In this document: positions 10,896 to 22,566 of the stretch, piece by piece
Layout: the number at the start of each line of letters is the position of its first letter
How positions within the stretch are numbered: position 1 is the first letter of the stretch
Source: Chrysopilus asiliformis
Lineage: Eukaryota > Arthropoda > Insecta > Diptera > Rhagionidae
Reading direction: 5' to 3'
Assembly (NCBI GenBank): GCA_964034945.1
Contig: OZ035960.1
Coordinates: 65,192,470 to 65,256,469 of the forward strand
DNA: 64,000 nucleotides
The notes under the pieces: generated by a model
What the model was told of the DNA's origin: nothing
What the model saw: only the letters and a program-made list of their open reading frames with translations
Database searches by the model: none
Translations under genes and position numbers: made by a program

Positions 10896-11497
10896 ACCTA
10901 ACAGCAAACAAAAAAAAAACATAACAAAAGCTATAATTGCCAATCTGGCAATCATTGGAGACCCGTATGGTGATATTCGTATCAAAATTCGAACAGTTGT
11001 ACCAAAATTCCACTTTGAAGTCAAACTTTCCAATAAGATTTTTTAAAATGTATTCCAATCGGATTTTGATGTATGGGAGTTTTATGTAGAATCATATCCT
11101 AAATAACTTTTGTTCTTGGACTTTTTTGATAAGATGCACCGTTTTCGAGATATTCACAAAAAACGATTTCGTTCGTATTCTGGGTACCCCCCCTAATGGT
11201 CCATTTTTGCCCATTAACGAACTTAGCCTCGCATTTTACGAAAAACGGATCTGTGCAAAATTTCAAGTCTCTAGCCCAATTCGTGCGCCCGGAATCCGCG
11301 CCACAGACAGACGGACAGACGGATGGACAGACGGACGGACGGACGGACAGACGGACGGACATGGAAAATTCAACTTTTTTCATCATTCTAAACACACTGG
11401 TGTAATTCATTTTTTTGTGCGATGACGGGATCTTGGCGTTACAAACGGTAAGGCAAAGTTAATATACCCTTTGGTTTCACCATACGGGTATAACAAA
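10896..11497 (+). repeat. Interspersed repeat family A, copy 1, with CAGACGGA microsatellite
   Basis: It shares long stretches with copy 2 at 15564-16110: the ATTGCCAATCTGGCAAT palindrome near 10937, the region around GATAAGATGCACCGTTTT, a run of GACAGACGGA units (about 11303-11361), then the region from ACACACTGGTG to GGGTATA. No coding capacity or TIR is visible. It is a non-autonomous repeat of unknown class. An inverted fragment of the same family sits at 57905-58005. Confidence 0.8.
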
Positions 11498-11656
11498 CTC
11501 AGCACACCGGTGAATCGAATATGTGGAAATTCCACTCGGGTAACGAACCTCTCGCAATTACAGAAAAAGTGTCTACTACACATACTCCCATTTCAAGTGC
11601 TCAATAAAACTATTAATCAGCAATTTAAGTGCAAAACACAAAAAATTGAAGCAGCA

Positions 11657-12163
11657 ATGAACTCGGATGATGACCCAATGGGTGTCAACTCAAACCCAAG
11701 TACGACCAAACAAATACAAAGCGGAATGGAAAGATACGTAACCATCACCGACAAAAGGAAACGTAGCCCCCAACAACCGCCCCAAGAGCGTGCAGCAAAA
11801 GTTACAAAAGACAACAGTGTAACTAACAACTACTATGCTCCTCTAGATACAGGTAATTTTGACACCTCCCCATCTAACTCGGCTACAAATCCTGAAACCC
11901 CGGTGACTAACTATAGGCCTCCGCCCATTTATATCAGACAAGATTGGAACCCTAATCTCATTAACGAAATCAAAAAATTAATCGGCGAAAATAACTTCTA
12001 CGTGGTAGAACTTCTTAAAGGTAAAATTAAAGAAGTTAAAGTTCAAGCTCTCAAAGAGGTATATTTCACCCAAATCGTTAACTGGTTGGACAAAAAAGAA
12101 GCTAAATACTACACATACCAACCCAAAAGTGCCAAAGGCCTGAGAGTAGTAATAAAAGGCATT
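11657..12163 (+). pseudogene. Jockey ORF1, N-terminal piece
   Basis: The preferred start is the ATG at 11657 (MNSDDDPMG), although the frame is open further upstream. The N-terminal part is low-complexity and polar. From about 11920 it becomes a folded RNA-binding-like domain (IYIRQDWNPNLINEIKKLIG, then a Tyr/Lys-rich stretch), as in jockey-family Gag-like proteins with a PRE_C2HC region. At 12164 it runs into the terminal repeat of the Harbinger-like element and stops at 12178. The remaining part starts at 17707 in the frame expected after loss of the insertion. Confidence 0.82.
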
Positions 12164-12533
12164 GGGCCGTATGAATAATAAACACTCTACTCGAGTGCAC
12201 TCAGTTTGGTATGAATAAAAAATCTCCACTCAGCTGTACTTTACTCAGTTCCCTCAAAAAAAACATCGAATTGGTGAGTGGAGTGTGATATGCACCAATT
12301 TGGTATGAATAAAAACTGTTTTTGCTTGAGTAAAGCTAAGTAAAGTCCAGTCTGATTTGAGTGTGCTGTTGGGCACACTCAGCATATTTTTTCAAATTTT
12401 TTTTCGATTTATCAAGGAAACATTTGACAATTATCTTTTGTTTACGTTTGTTTGGAGCGTGAAAAAGTTTTTTCACCAATGCGATTGAAATTTCAACAAT
12501 GCGATTGAAATTATCCACATCGAATCTGTATAA

Positions 12534-12696
12534 CCCGGCGTTTACACGCGACTGTAAAGTCTGTCAGTAGCACAGACTTCAAATGTCAAATTACTGACAA
12601 CGAATTAAAATACATTTAGCGAACTGGCAGTCAGTGCATTTACACGAGTCTGTGTCAACGACTGTGTCAGCTCTACAGACGCGTGTAAGGGCCGGG
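12534..12696. mobile_element. 163-bp Harbinger-type MITE
   Basis: The termini are CCCGGCGTTTACACGCG and the near complement CGCGTGTAAGGGCCGGG, flanked by TAA at 12531-12533 and 12697-12699. This 3-bp TAA target is typical of PIF/Harbinger. It is inserted in the transposase exon of the larger Harbinger-like element. Confidence 0.87.
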
Positions 12697-13528
12697 TAAT
12701 TCTCGAAAATTTTCTTCAACATCCAAATTTGTTGCCCTATATCAGGGGCGTGGCGTCATTGGATGCATGGGATGCATTGCATCCCTTACAAATCTCATAA
12801 AAATATTGGTAACTGAGTTTTTAAGTTGAAACATTTTTTTTTTCAAAATTCGATCATAATTAAGTTTGAGTTTATTGTTAGAGTTACTGTTTTGTGCCGT
12901 TTGTAGCTTCAGTACGGCACAAAATGCATTTTATCATACAGTCGTGATATATTCAACCGCGAATGCCTTTAAAAAAAGAGAGAATTTCTTAACTTGCCTT
13001 TGAAACTGTGTTGAAGCAGAAATTTTTGATGCATCTATGAGTTTTGTACGAAGAGAGATGAAACTAAATTTTAAGAGATGAAAACCTATGTTAACGACTG
13101 GAGAAAAGAGAAAATTTGGATGCAAAATAAAAATTGCTTCCACCTCAGCAGAAGTCAAATAATTTGCGCTTTTATTTAAATAACTAAAAAACTAAGATCC
13201 GTATTTAAAAAGTTTTTTTGGAGGACATTTAGATGATTTTGTTTTGAGTAATTCTATATCTAATATTCATACCTTTTTGAACAAAAAATACGCGGTTTTC
13301 GCGTTTAAAAAAACCATTCCAAAAATAAAAATTTCTTTCGGGCGATCATTTCTCTTTTGCCTCGTAGTAATGTCATATGCAACAGGAAGATGTGAAATAA
13401 GCAATTCGAATCGTTGCTTCCGAGTAAAAATAAGTAAAAAAAAATGCATTAAGGCAAATTGGTAGTAGCGTTTCTGCATGCGTAGTTAGTAGTGTCTTAA
13501 ATTGTTTATTTATTAGCGTGTCTTTTTA

Positions 13529-13864
13529 TTGTGTGATTCTTGTGATTTCAATAGTTTGGTAAAAATGGCAGATTGTTGTGTAATCGATAGCTTATTAAAA
13601 CAATCATTTAGTTCGCGATCTTTTTCAGAAAAACAAAATATTCTTGATCGCGGGATACCAAAACCAAAGTTAAATATAACAACAGTAAATAAAAGTTTTA
13701 CGAGACGATTTTCGGTCAAAGTTTACGAAGATTTTAATTGGCTTTGCGGTTGTGCAAATAAGCAAAAGTTATTTTGTTGGCCTTGTTTACTTTTTTCGAA
13801 GGATTACAACGTTTGGGAATCTGTAAGTTACAGCGATTTAAATAATTTTCATAAAGCTGTTTAA
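13529..13864 (+). pseudogene. hAT transposase N-terminus (TTF/ZMYM-type zinc finger)
   Basis: The likely start is the ATG at 13565 (MADCCVIDSLL). The C-terminal half reads FNWLCGCANKQKLFCWPCLL, the cysteine-rich TTF-type finger found at the start of hAT transposases related to ZMYM1-like proteins. It is followed by VW and a DLNNFHKA segment that matches the usual helix. A stop at 13862 ends the frame well before any catalytic region. It would bind DNA as part of the transposase. Confidence 0.75.
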
Positions 13865-14169
13865 TTCTATTCAGAATTAGCAATTCTGAGTTAAGAACGA
13901 TCTTGGTGTATCCGGGTTTATGCGGACAATCGTAAATATTTTATTTTATAACTGTATTTTTTATACAAAAAGATCATCAATTTACTTTTTCTCTCGATTC
14001 GGATATATAAGTGTCTCGAATTAAAAACAAACACATTATAATTTCGTAGTCTGGGGATCATAGATCGGGTGCATTTTTCATAATCATTTTCATAATCATA
14101 AAGTACAAGTTATTTTAGTGTTTTGAACTTTTTATTATTTTATTGTCATTCATTTAAGTAGCTAACGAG

Positions 14170-15054
14170 CAGTGACGTGGCGTGCTGCTTTCAGTAGGGT
14201 GTTCAATATTAAGTTTCTGTTAAATGATTAGACGTCTACTCTTAGTTTTATCCAGGATCACGTCCGGGACGTGATAGACGAAGATCCAATTTTTCCTCGA
14301 TATTTAATTGAGAAAACGGTTTCTCAAACAATTTTTCGATTGCGCATCCGCATTCACAAGCCATAATATTAAATTAATTATTTCTCATACACAAAAGCCA
14401 ACTGAACACCTGTAAAATCAGAAACCGACTGAGCTGATGAGCAAGCAATATTGCTGTTTTGCTTGGCACACACACCCACACGCATCAGCACGTCAGCCGA
14501 ACGGCCATACGATGGTCGGTTTTCTATTGTCGGGTTTCGCAGCATCGCGGCCAGCAGCAAGCAACATCGCATCGGTTCGCCGTGCGGCTTTTTCTGGAGC
14601 ACCCAAATTCATCGTTGTGTGCGGTTGCTTCTTGTGAACTTTGTGTGTGGTGAAACGTTTTTTATTATAGACTTTTACTTAGTCATATGTGTTTTTACTT
14701 TGCTTTGGTGCGCTGTAAATTGGAGAACACTCGAGTCGGTCGAACGACCGAAAGAGTCGGTATTGCGTTTCGAGTGTGTTTGGCTAAGGGGCGAGTAGGA
14801 AAGAAGGCCACAAGCAATTTTTACTTTGGTTCGCTGTAAAGTGGAGAACACTTGGTTGGTCGAAAGATCGAAAGATAAAGAAACAGGTTGGTAATGTAGG
14901 GTGCGGGTGCTTTAGGCAACCATTGCCATTGGTAAATTGTCAAAAGAATTGGTACAAAAAAAAAAGAAATTAATTAACAATAGATTTCCGATACATATTG
15001 GATTTCAGTAGGGTGTGCAGTGAACACCCTCGCACCTTAGAAGAAACGTCACTG
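14170..15054. mobile_element. Short hAT element nested in hAT-3 (hAT-4)
   Basis: It starts CAGTGACGTGGCG and ends CGTCACTG, flanked by the 8-bp duplication CTAACGAG (14162-14169 and 15055-15062). Length is 885 bp with no transposase frame. A GTAGGGTGT motif occurs near both ends. Being nested, it is younger than hAT-3. Confidence 0.9.
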
Positions 15055-15295
15055 CTAACGAGAGATGTATTTTTGCACAACCCAAAAAATATCTTTATTA
15101 ATAAAATTAAAACCTTAATTTGGCAATTAAATTCCAAAAAATTAAAATTTGCATCCCTAGCTTCAAAACTCACGCCACGCCCCTGCCCTATATACTTTCC
15201 TTTTTCTTCGAATTTCATAATTTTCATGTGATTCTGAATCAGACGACTCGAAAACTAAATCGTTGACAAACGAAAACATTTTTAATTTTTTGAAT

Positions 15296-16520
15296 CGATT
15301 CGAAAAAAACTTTTTTAAAAAAAGTAAAAAAAACCGACTTAAAAATGCACTAAAAAGGAAAAAATAATTTTTTTTTTTGGAAGTTGGTGCCAAAATAGAA
15401 ACAAACAATTTGCTCTCTTTTATTGTACAAAATATAAAATTAAAAAATTTCTAATAAATAAAATTATTATTTATTGAATTGTACCAAAAGTTTTTGTTTT
15501 CTAATAAGTCACAGAGATGAGATTCAAACCATTATTTTTTTACAGCCTACCTACATAATATAAACATAACAAAAGCTATATTTGCCAATCTGGCAATTAT
15601 TGAAAACCCGTATGGTGATTTAAGTGAACAGTTGTACCAAAATTACACTTTGAAGTCAAAGTTTCCAATGAGATTTTTTAAAATTTGTTCCAATCGGATT
15701 TTGATGTATGGAAGTTTTATGTAGAATTATATCCTAAATAACTTTTGTTCTTGCACTTTTTTGATAAGATGCACCGTTTTTGAGGTATTCGCAAAAAACG
15801 ATTTCGTTCGTATGGGGGGTACCCCCCCTAATGGACCGTTTTCGCCCATTAACGAACTTAGCCTCGCATTTTACGAAAAACGGATCTGCGCAAAATTTCA
15901 AGGCTCTAGCTCAATCCGTGCGTCCGCAATCGAGTTCACAGACAGACGGACAGACGGACGGACGGACATGCGGAAATCAAAATCTTTTGTCATTCCTAAC
16001 ACACTGGTGTAATTCATTTTTGTGTGTGATGACGGGATCTTGGCGTTACAAACGGTAAGGCAAAGTTAGTATAACCTTTGGTATTCCATACCATACGGGT
16101 ATAAAAATTTCAGCGGTATTGTTCCTTACTTGGCACGTTGCCCTTAACCCACGTCAACATTAACAAATATTCTTTTGTTTTTGGGTAAGCTCCGTTAAAA
16201 TTAAAAAAATATTCTTTTGTCAGATGTCGTCACGAAAGATAAAATATTTTCATTTGGATAGCAGTAATAGAATTGGTGATAGCTGTAAAAGTAACACTCA
16301 AGAAATATGAATAGAAGTCCTCTTTAAGTTTCTATTTTGGCCCCAACTTCCAAAAAAATTATTTTTTCCTTTTTAGTGCACTTTTAGATTGTACAATAAA
16401 AGAGAGCAAATTGTTTGTTTCTATTTTGGCACCAACTTCCAAAAAAAAAAATTATTTTTTCCTTTTTAGTGCATTTTTAAGTCGGTTTTTTTTACTTTTT
16501 TTAAAAAAGTTTTTTATTTT
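15296..16520. repeat. Inverted repeat pair flanking family A copy 2
   Basis: About 130 bases at 15300-15432 (through GGAAGTTGGTGCCAAAATAG) recur inverted at about 16395-16516 (CTATTTTGGCACCAACTTCC). A third, partial inverted copy lies at 16333-16394. The arms may be the ends of one decayed insertion in the Harbinger-like element, with the family A copy between them. I found no TSD. Confidence 0.7.
15564..16110 (+). repeat. Interspersed repeat family A, copy 2
   Basis: It matches copy 1 (10896-11497) over its length: the TTGCCAATCTGGCAAT palindrome, the GATAAGATGCACCGTTTT region, a shorter GACAGACGGA run (15944-15967) and the end CATACGGGTATA. There is no coding capacity. Confidence 0.82.
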
Positions 16521-17520
16521 ATAATTTTTAGTGACTTTTGGTATATACATATTATATAGATATATTTAATGTTAGGAAATGGGTAGAGCTGCGCCCCACG
16601 TGCGAAAACGGCGTTACGAATCGATAGCCTTCAACCCCCTTAGTGACACTGGAAAGTTTCATTAAGATCGGACCACCGAATTCGAAGATACCAGGCGAGG
16701 AGTGTCGAAGGGGAATTTTCTCAGAGGGGATACCTATCTAGATCGTATTTTTGTTCCCGAAAATCCCTAACACCCAAGTTTCATGAAAATCGTTAGGCCT
16801 GTTTTCGAGATCCATTGTGCAGACAGACAGACTGACAGACAGAAGGACGACAGTCCTAGTATTATATTATAGGATATACCTATTTAATGTTAGGAAATGG
16901 GTAGAGCAATCGTTCCAAACAGCGAATTTTTAGGGATGGCAACAGTAAGTTGTAAACTAAATTTTAGAGGTCGACAGCAAAAATTTTGGTCACCAACATT
17001 TTTTAGATCGACAGAAACCTTTCGTTAACCTTACAGACTTCTAAACATTAGAATTGGATTAGGCGACCCTAAAAACCCCCATATGTGTTTGTTTTTTATC
17101 TGGAAAATTTGAGGGTTGAAGGATTCGCTGCCCCCCAAAATATACGCATAAAAATTTTCAGACCGATCGGACCATCCGATTAGGGGACAGGGGAGGGGTT
17201 AAGAAGCGAAAGGGGTAGGGGAAAATAGATAAGGGGAAAACACTAGCCGTCCCCCAAAATGTACGCATACAAATTTTCAGATCGATCGGACCATCCGATT
17301 GGGAGTTGACAGGGGAGGGGAAGGCCGGGAAACGTCGGAGAGAGGGGAAATTAAAATGGGACCAACTAGGGAGTGAACTCTGTCATCCACCAACGTTTCA
17401 ACAAAATCCATGCAACGGCACCCAAGTACTGCGTGAACATACAGATATAAAATAAATAAATAAATAAATAAAGTTGGACCAAAACGAATTGATAACCTCC
17501 TCCTTTTTTGGAAGTCGGTT
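16111..17520. repeat. Decayed interspersed repeats with internal duplications
   Basis: A 34-base motif, TTTAATGTTAGGAAATGGGT and following bases, occurs at about 16566 and 16887, bracketing a unit that ends in CAGACAGACAGACTGACAG. Another motif, TTTTCAGAnCGATCGGACCA, occurs at about 17155 and 17275. An (AAAT)n run lies at 17448-17472. I could not assign a class and see no gene. Confidence 0.55.
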
Positions 17521-17706
17521 AATAAATCAAAAAACGTCAAACTGCAATGAGTGCACTCAGAAAACACAAAACATCGCAAGAGTGTACTCCATGGAGTAGA
17601 GTTAACTTTTATTCATACCAAACTCGAACTTTACTCAAGCAACTTTACTCACTTAGAGTGCACTCACTTTCCTCAGAAATACGAATTTTTATTCATATGG
17701 CCCATT

Positions 17707-18456
17707 GACTTGAACGTCAAATCGGAGGAAATAATTGAAGACCTTAAAGTCCAAGGCTTCGAAGCTAAATCAGTGCACAACATCCTCAACAAATTTAAAA
17801 TCCCTCAACCGATGTTCAAGGTCGAATTAACGCCCCAAGCGAGAAAAGCCCCAAAGAACAAAGAGCACCCAATTTACAATGTAAAATTCATATTAAACAG
17901 GAAAGTAAATATTGAAGAACCCTATAAGAGAAATCAAGTAGTACAGTGCCTCAATTGCCAAGAATATGGACACACAAGAAGCTACTGCAAACTCACCAAC
18001 ATCTGTGTGATCTGTGGGGAGTCGCATTCCACCAATAACTGCAACAAAGATAAACTAAACCCACAACTAAAAAAATGTAACAATTGCAACGGTAACCATA
18101 CTGCAAACTACAGGGGTTGCCCTGTTTATACATTCATTAACAATCTAAGTCTTCGATCAAAACAAATCAAATCCAAACCTAACTTACCATACACTCAAAA
18201 AGTAATCCAAGAATCTAACTCCAACCAACATTCTAATTATACCCCTTCGATAAATCCTAACATCAGAGGAAACATGACTTACGCTGAAACGGTCGGGAGC
18301 AATGCACCCCCAACGTATGCCAGTGACCAAGGGAATATCATGCAAATACTCCTGGCTCTAACCAACAACATCCAACAGTTGACGAGCACTATGCAGCAAA
18401 TACAAACAATGCTACAACAACAAAGTGAAATTCTACTCAAATTGGTTAAACCATGA
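17707..18456 (+). pseudogene. Jockey ORF1, C-terminal piece with C2HC knuckles
   Basis: It continues ORF1 from GACTTG at 17707 and ends at the TGA at 18454-18456. After a domain resembling PRE_C2HC there are three zinc-knuckle-like motifs: CLNCQEYGHTRSYC, CVICGESHSTNNC and CNNCNGNHTANYRGC. A Gln-rich C-terminus follows. Such proteins bind the element RNA and assist reverse transcription. The stop overlaps the ORF2 start as ATGA, so ORF2 may be translated by reinitiation (inference). Confidence 0.85.
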
Positions 18457-18542
18457 ACTCAATTAATATTGCACATTGGAACGCAAACGGTATCTTCAAC
18501 CATAAAACTGAAGTTGAACTCTTCTTAAAAACAAAAAATCCA
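18453..18542 (+). pseudogene. Jockey ORF2, start of the endonuclease
   Basis: The ATG at 18453 overlaps the ORF1 stop. The 30 codons include NIAHWNANGI, the first conserved block of the AP-like endonuclease of non-LTR elements. The frame is cut by the Tc1-like element at 18545. Taking that insertion away does not give one open frame, because the next block starts in a different phase; a small indel must also be present. Confidence 0.8.
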
Positions 18543-18544
18543 TA

Positions 18545-20230
18545 CAGTGGGTCAAAAAATTATTCGGACACTTGGGCAAATAAAAAAAACCTGTAAAAAT
18601 TTATAAATCAAAGATCATTGAGTTGATGTTTAATAATTCCAAATGTTTAATTAAGATATCTACCTTAAATTAACATTGTTAAAACAAAGTATATTCATCG
18701 TTAAATAATTATAAAAAATTGGTAACTAAAACAATTCAAAAATTCAAGCAAAAAAATTATTCGGACACAATAACGTTTTCATTAAAAAAATAATAAAGTA
18801 ATTTTAATATTTTGTAGTGTGTCCTTTAGCTTTCACCACACAATTCAATCGGTTTTGCATAGAAGAAACCAGTTTTTTGGTTGTTTGCGGTTCAATTGTG
18901 TGCCATTCTCTTTGCAAAATTTCCTTGAGCTGATTTTTGCTGCTAATAGTGTGTTGCCTAACCCGTCTGTCCAGTTCCTCCCACAAATTCTCGATCGGGT
19001 TAAGGTCTGGCGACTGCGGTGGGGTCTCCATAACTTTTGGGCACTTATATAACAAGTAGGAACGCACTGAATGGGCTTTGTTTCGGGTCATTGTCTTCAT
19101 AAAAATGAAAGGTATTTAATATACCCAGTTTTTCCGCACTTTGTTTTAAGTTATTTCGCAATAAATCTAAATATTTATATTGGTCCAAAATGCCATCGAT
19201 AAATACTAAAATCCCTACCCCGTTTGCAGCCATACATCCCCACACCATCACGGAACCACCACCGTGCTTCACGTGTCTTTGATGGAATTCCGTATTGGGT
19301 TTGCGCCATACAGTTCCACGTCCATCACTACCGAAAATATTAAACTTACTTTCGTCAGCGAATAACATATTTTCCCAGAATGATGCTGGCTTGCTAATAT
19401 GGGTTTTTGCGAATTCGTACCTCTTTTTTTTATTAATTGCACTAATAAATGGCTTCTTTCTTTGGATTCTTCCATGGTAATCGTTAGCATTTATGATGTT
19501 TCTAATGGTTTGTGCAGTCACACTTTTACCGTATAGTTCTTGAAGTTCTGTTTTCAATTTTGATGCACTTATTTTTGGATTTTCTCTTATTTGCCTTAAA
19601 ATCCAACGTTTTTCTTGTCTGTTCAAGCTCTGCGGACGACCACTGTTTGGCTTTGACTAGACTCGATTTTCTTCTCGAAACCTTTTTATGATATCAAACA
19701 CTGTACTTTTCTTAATATTAACAATTTCCGATATCGCACGCACTGACTTTCCCTTTTCGTGATGGAAAATTATCAACTTTCTTGTGTCTATACACGTGTT
19801 TTTATTTTTACGACCCATTTTCCCGTAAATTGTACTGAGAGACAACGAAATCACAATACGCAACGAATGAATTGTTAATCGGGGATTTCCCTAAATTGAA
19901 ACAAAATTGTTAGCTGAATGTAATACTATATTACTGTCCGCCATTGTACTAGTCATTTTTGAATGGACTAGTGACTAAATATTCCTTTATTATGGGAAAT
20001 TGTATTGTGTCCGAATAATTTTTTTGCTTGAATTTTTGAATTGTTTTAGTTACCAATTTTTTATAATTATTTAACGATGAATATACTTTGTTTTAACAAT
20101 GTTAATTTAAGGTAGATATCTTAATTATACATTTGGAATTATTAAACATCAACTCAATGATCTTTGATTTATAAATTTTCACAGGTTTTTTTTATTTGCC
20201 CAAGTGTCCGAATAATTTTTTGACCCACTG
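18545..20230 (-). mobile_element. Tc1-like transposon with long IR/DR-type inverted repeats
   Basis: The element starts CAGTGGGTCAAAAAATTATT and ends with the complement, flanked by TA at 18543-18544 and 20231-20232. The inverted repeats are about 230 bp. Each contains the motif AAAAAATTATTCGGACAC twice, at the outer tip and again at the inner edge (about 18552 and 18752, and mirrored on the right), the IR/DR layout of Minos- and Sleeping Beauty-like elements. The transposase lies on the minus strand. Confidence 0.92.
18804..19863 (-). pseudogene. Tc1-like transposase with a stop codon and a frameshift
   Basis: The frame starts near the ATG of MGRKNKNTC. The paired helix-turn-helix region includes KSVRAISEIVNIKKSTV. 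An in-frame TAG at 19657-19659 follows, then the frame continues (19626-19045) through the second helix-turn-helix block and the catalytic contexts FADESKFNIF and FYEDNDPKQ. A frameshift near 19060-19090 moves the last block, SPDLNPIENLWEEL with the final glutamate, into another frame (19100-18804). It is a DDE transposase with all three acidic positions recognisable, but it is not translatable as one protein. Confidence 0.85.
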
Positions 20231-20232
20231 TA

Positions 20233-21829
20233 GATATCATGTTATTTTCGGAAACTCATCTTACCTCCAAAAATCACTTCAAGATCAATGGATACACATC
20301 CTACTGCACTAATCATCCCGATGATAAACCCCTAAGAGGCACCGCCATCGTTGTACGTAACCGTATTAAACACCACGCGCTCCCCGTCAAAATACACCAT
20401 TACTTGCACTATACTGCCATCAATAGCCACGTATCCACAGGAACAATTTGCATTGCAGGAATCTACTGCCCACCCAAGCACGGTATCTCAAGTAACCAAT
20501 TCAACAATTTCTTCACCTCCCCCCGCTGGCCAAATCCCCCCACTGGGGCTCCCGACTCACCTCACCTAAAGGTAAACAACTCCTAAATACAATCTACAAA
20601 AACAACCTGCACTGCATATCAGGAGGAGTACCTACATACTGGCCAACGGATCAAAGAAAAACTCCGGACATAATCGACTTTGGAATTTCAAAAAACATCT
20701 CTCCGAACCTCATCACTGCAAAGACAATTAATGACCTTTCCTCAGACCACTTCCCGACTATCATTACCATCAGCGATAAACCAATATCTATCAATACTGA
20801 CAAAAGACTCACTAACAAAAAAACCAACTGGGCTAAGTTTCACCAACTCATGGAGAGTAGTTTTTGCCCCAACATCAAACTAAAAACCAATAGCGATATA
20901 GACAATGCCCTGCTGTACCTTACATCCACAATTACTGAATGTGCTGAAAACTCATCCCCTCCCGACCCAATCTACGACGACAGAATCACCACACGGCTAA
21001 CTGGAAACACTCTGGACCTCCTTAAAGCTAAAAGGAAAGCTAGAGCTGATTGGCAAAAGACAAGATCCCCGCGTGCAAAAAGGAACCTTGATGAAGCCAC
21101 CAAAAAACTGAAAAAGGCCCTGAAGGAAAATAAAAACAATCAAGTCCAAGAATTTTTATCCAGTCTAAATCATTCTGCAGATACCAACTACTCCATATGG
21201 AAAACATCCCAAAGAATCAAGAAACCAAAGCAACCGGATAATCCAATAAAGGGCCGCGACGGGAACTGGCTCATAGACAAAGCTGAAGCCTTCGCCCGCC
21301 ACTTAGCCGAAGTATTTACCCCCAATATTGCACAACCTAACATAAATCCCACCAATATAACATATTGCAGCAAACCACACAAACCCATCAAATTCTCACT
21401 AAAAACAGTCGCCAAGAAAATCAACGTTACGAACAACAACAAGGCACCTGGCCATGATCTAATAACCGGTAAACTTCTCAAATCACTACCATGTTCCTGC
21501 ATCATAGCCATTCAACATATCTTTAATGCAATTCTACGAAACAGCTACTACCCAAAAAGCTGGAAGGACGCTAGAATAATTGTGATTCCGAAACCAGGCA
21601 AGGACAAATCTAAACTCGAATCATATAGACCCATCAGTCTACTCCCAGTACTCTCGAAAATATTTGAAAGGCTCCTGATAGATAAAATTTGGCCCATCCT
21701 GAACAAGAACAAAATAATTCCCGACCACCAATTTGGATTTAGAAACCAACACAGCACCATTGAGCAAGTTAACGAAATCAATCTCGCTCTTGACCATAAG
21801 AAGATTTGTCTAGGTGTATTCCTTGATGT
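20233..21829 (+). pseudogene. Jockey ORF2, rest of endonuclease and start of RT
   Basis: The endonuclease resumes with MLFSETHLTSKNHFKINGY (20239). A deletion or frameshift near 20510-20530 removes the expected GDFN block, and the frame then continues with HWGSRLTSPKG and, later, TPDIIDFGI and LSSDHFPT, the final endonuclease blocks. The RT begins after about 20850. It carries NNNKAPGHDLITGKLLKSLP, then IPKPGKDKSKLESYRPISLL and DHQFGFRNQHSTIEQV. It is cut after LGVFLDV by the gypsy at 21830. Confidence 0.85.
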
Positions 21830-22566
21830 TGTTGGGGTTCTTCTTGCAAACGGATGAGGAATTCGATTCAAAAGAATAACTCGCTTGGTTTTACTTCACT
21901 TTATTTTATCTTTATTTTACACTAACTGTTACTGTAAACAACTAACTTAACAAACTGCAACCAACTGACTCTTGATTGACTACTGGACTTCGGTACGATT
22001 GTTTATTGCCTTTCGAGTGCTGATTACTAATTACTTTACGAGTACCTTACGAGTCACTATTACTAATTACTTATTGCTTTCTTTCTGAACGTGTGTCTCC
22101 TTAAGCTTACACTTACTTACTTTTATAACTACTATAGGCGGAAGATGAATTCTTCCGCTTACATAGGTGTTACAATATTCTTAAAAACATATTCATTTAT
22201 TATTCAAACATTTCAAGGTCTTTCCTAGTCCAATGGTTTTATTTCCGATCAGCATTTTATTTCATTATGACCGTGAATTCTTCTTTCTGCCTACAAAACC
22301 TAGGTGCATTGGATTTCCTCACTGAATTGCATGAGTGACTTAATTGTGATACGGCAATTGTTTATGTTATCATATTTCAGTTCTTGCGTTTGAACATCTG
22401 TTGTTCCGTGTTTGGAAATTTGACCGATATTTTAATTAGCTCATAATCAAAGTAGAAAATCCAATTACATCTGTTTTTTGACTGAATTATATCTGAGAAA
22501 TGAAGCTTTAATGTTTTTAATGTTTTTAATCAATGATCATTATGAATGATCATTAGAATCCTAACA
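21830..22566 (-). repeat. Gypsy-1 terminal 3' LTR
   Basis: It starts TGTTGGGGTTC and ends AATCCTAACA, 737 bp. It differs from the 742-bp LTR at 41599 by a 5-base gap near 22293 and a few substitutions. A nested palindrome (ATGATCATT, GAATGATCATT) lies near its inner edge. A polypurine tract (complement of TACCATCCCCCTT) adjoins at 22567. Confidence 0.93.

Larger units (their letters stand above)
12743..15185 (+). mobile_element. hAT element with TTF-type zinc-finger remnant (hAT-3)
   Basis: It starts CAGGGGCGTGGCGT and ends ACGCCACGCCCCTG, flanked by the 8-bp duplication CCCTATAT (12735-12742 and 15186-15193). It contains the N-terminal part of a hAT transposase on the plus strand and a smaller hAT at 14170-15054. 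Much of the transposase is missing, so this copy is non-autonomous. Confidence 0.93.
12336..15279 (-). pseudogene. Harbinger transposase N-terminal exon, interrupted twice
   Basis: It starts at the ATG at 15279-15277 (MFSFVNDLVFESSDSES...), with an acidic patch then RRKRKVY. The frame runs to the hAT at 15186, resumes at 12734 (NLDVEENFREL), meets a MITE at 12697, and resumes at 12530 (YRFDVDNFNRIVE). These pieces sit in one frame once each insertion is removed together with one TSD copy. An acidic start followed by a basic patch and an FR..YRF block is typical of the N-terminus of Harbinger nucleases. After about 12480 there is a 20-bp internal duplication and the homology fades. The catalytic core is absent. 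Confidence 0.65.
12164..17703 (-). mobile_element. Harbinger-like DNA transposon carrying nested insertions
   Basis: The termini are GGGCCGTATGAATAA on the left and ...TTATTCATATGGCCC on the right, with subterminal ACTC/GAGTGCACTC repeats. A 3-bp duplication ATT flanks it (12161-12163 and 17704-17706). The TSD length, the terminal GGGCC, and a remnant N-terminal transposase exon on the minus strand point to PIF/Harbinger or ISL2EU. The size, 5540 bp, is inflated by a hAT pair, a MITE and family A. No catalytic DDE region remains. Confidence 0.8.

Noticed and set aside
11303..11361. CRISPR-like short repeats (GACAGACGGA)
   Set aside because: It is a microsatellite without spacers, in a eukaryotic interspersed repeat. 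There are no Cas genes.
14437..14798. Several overlapping plus-strand frames of 60-115 codons
   Set aside because: They lie inside the short GC-richer hAT-4, in three frames at once, with no domain or consistent composition.
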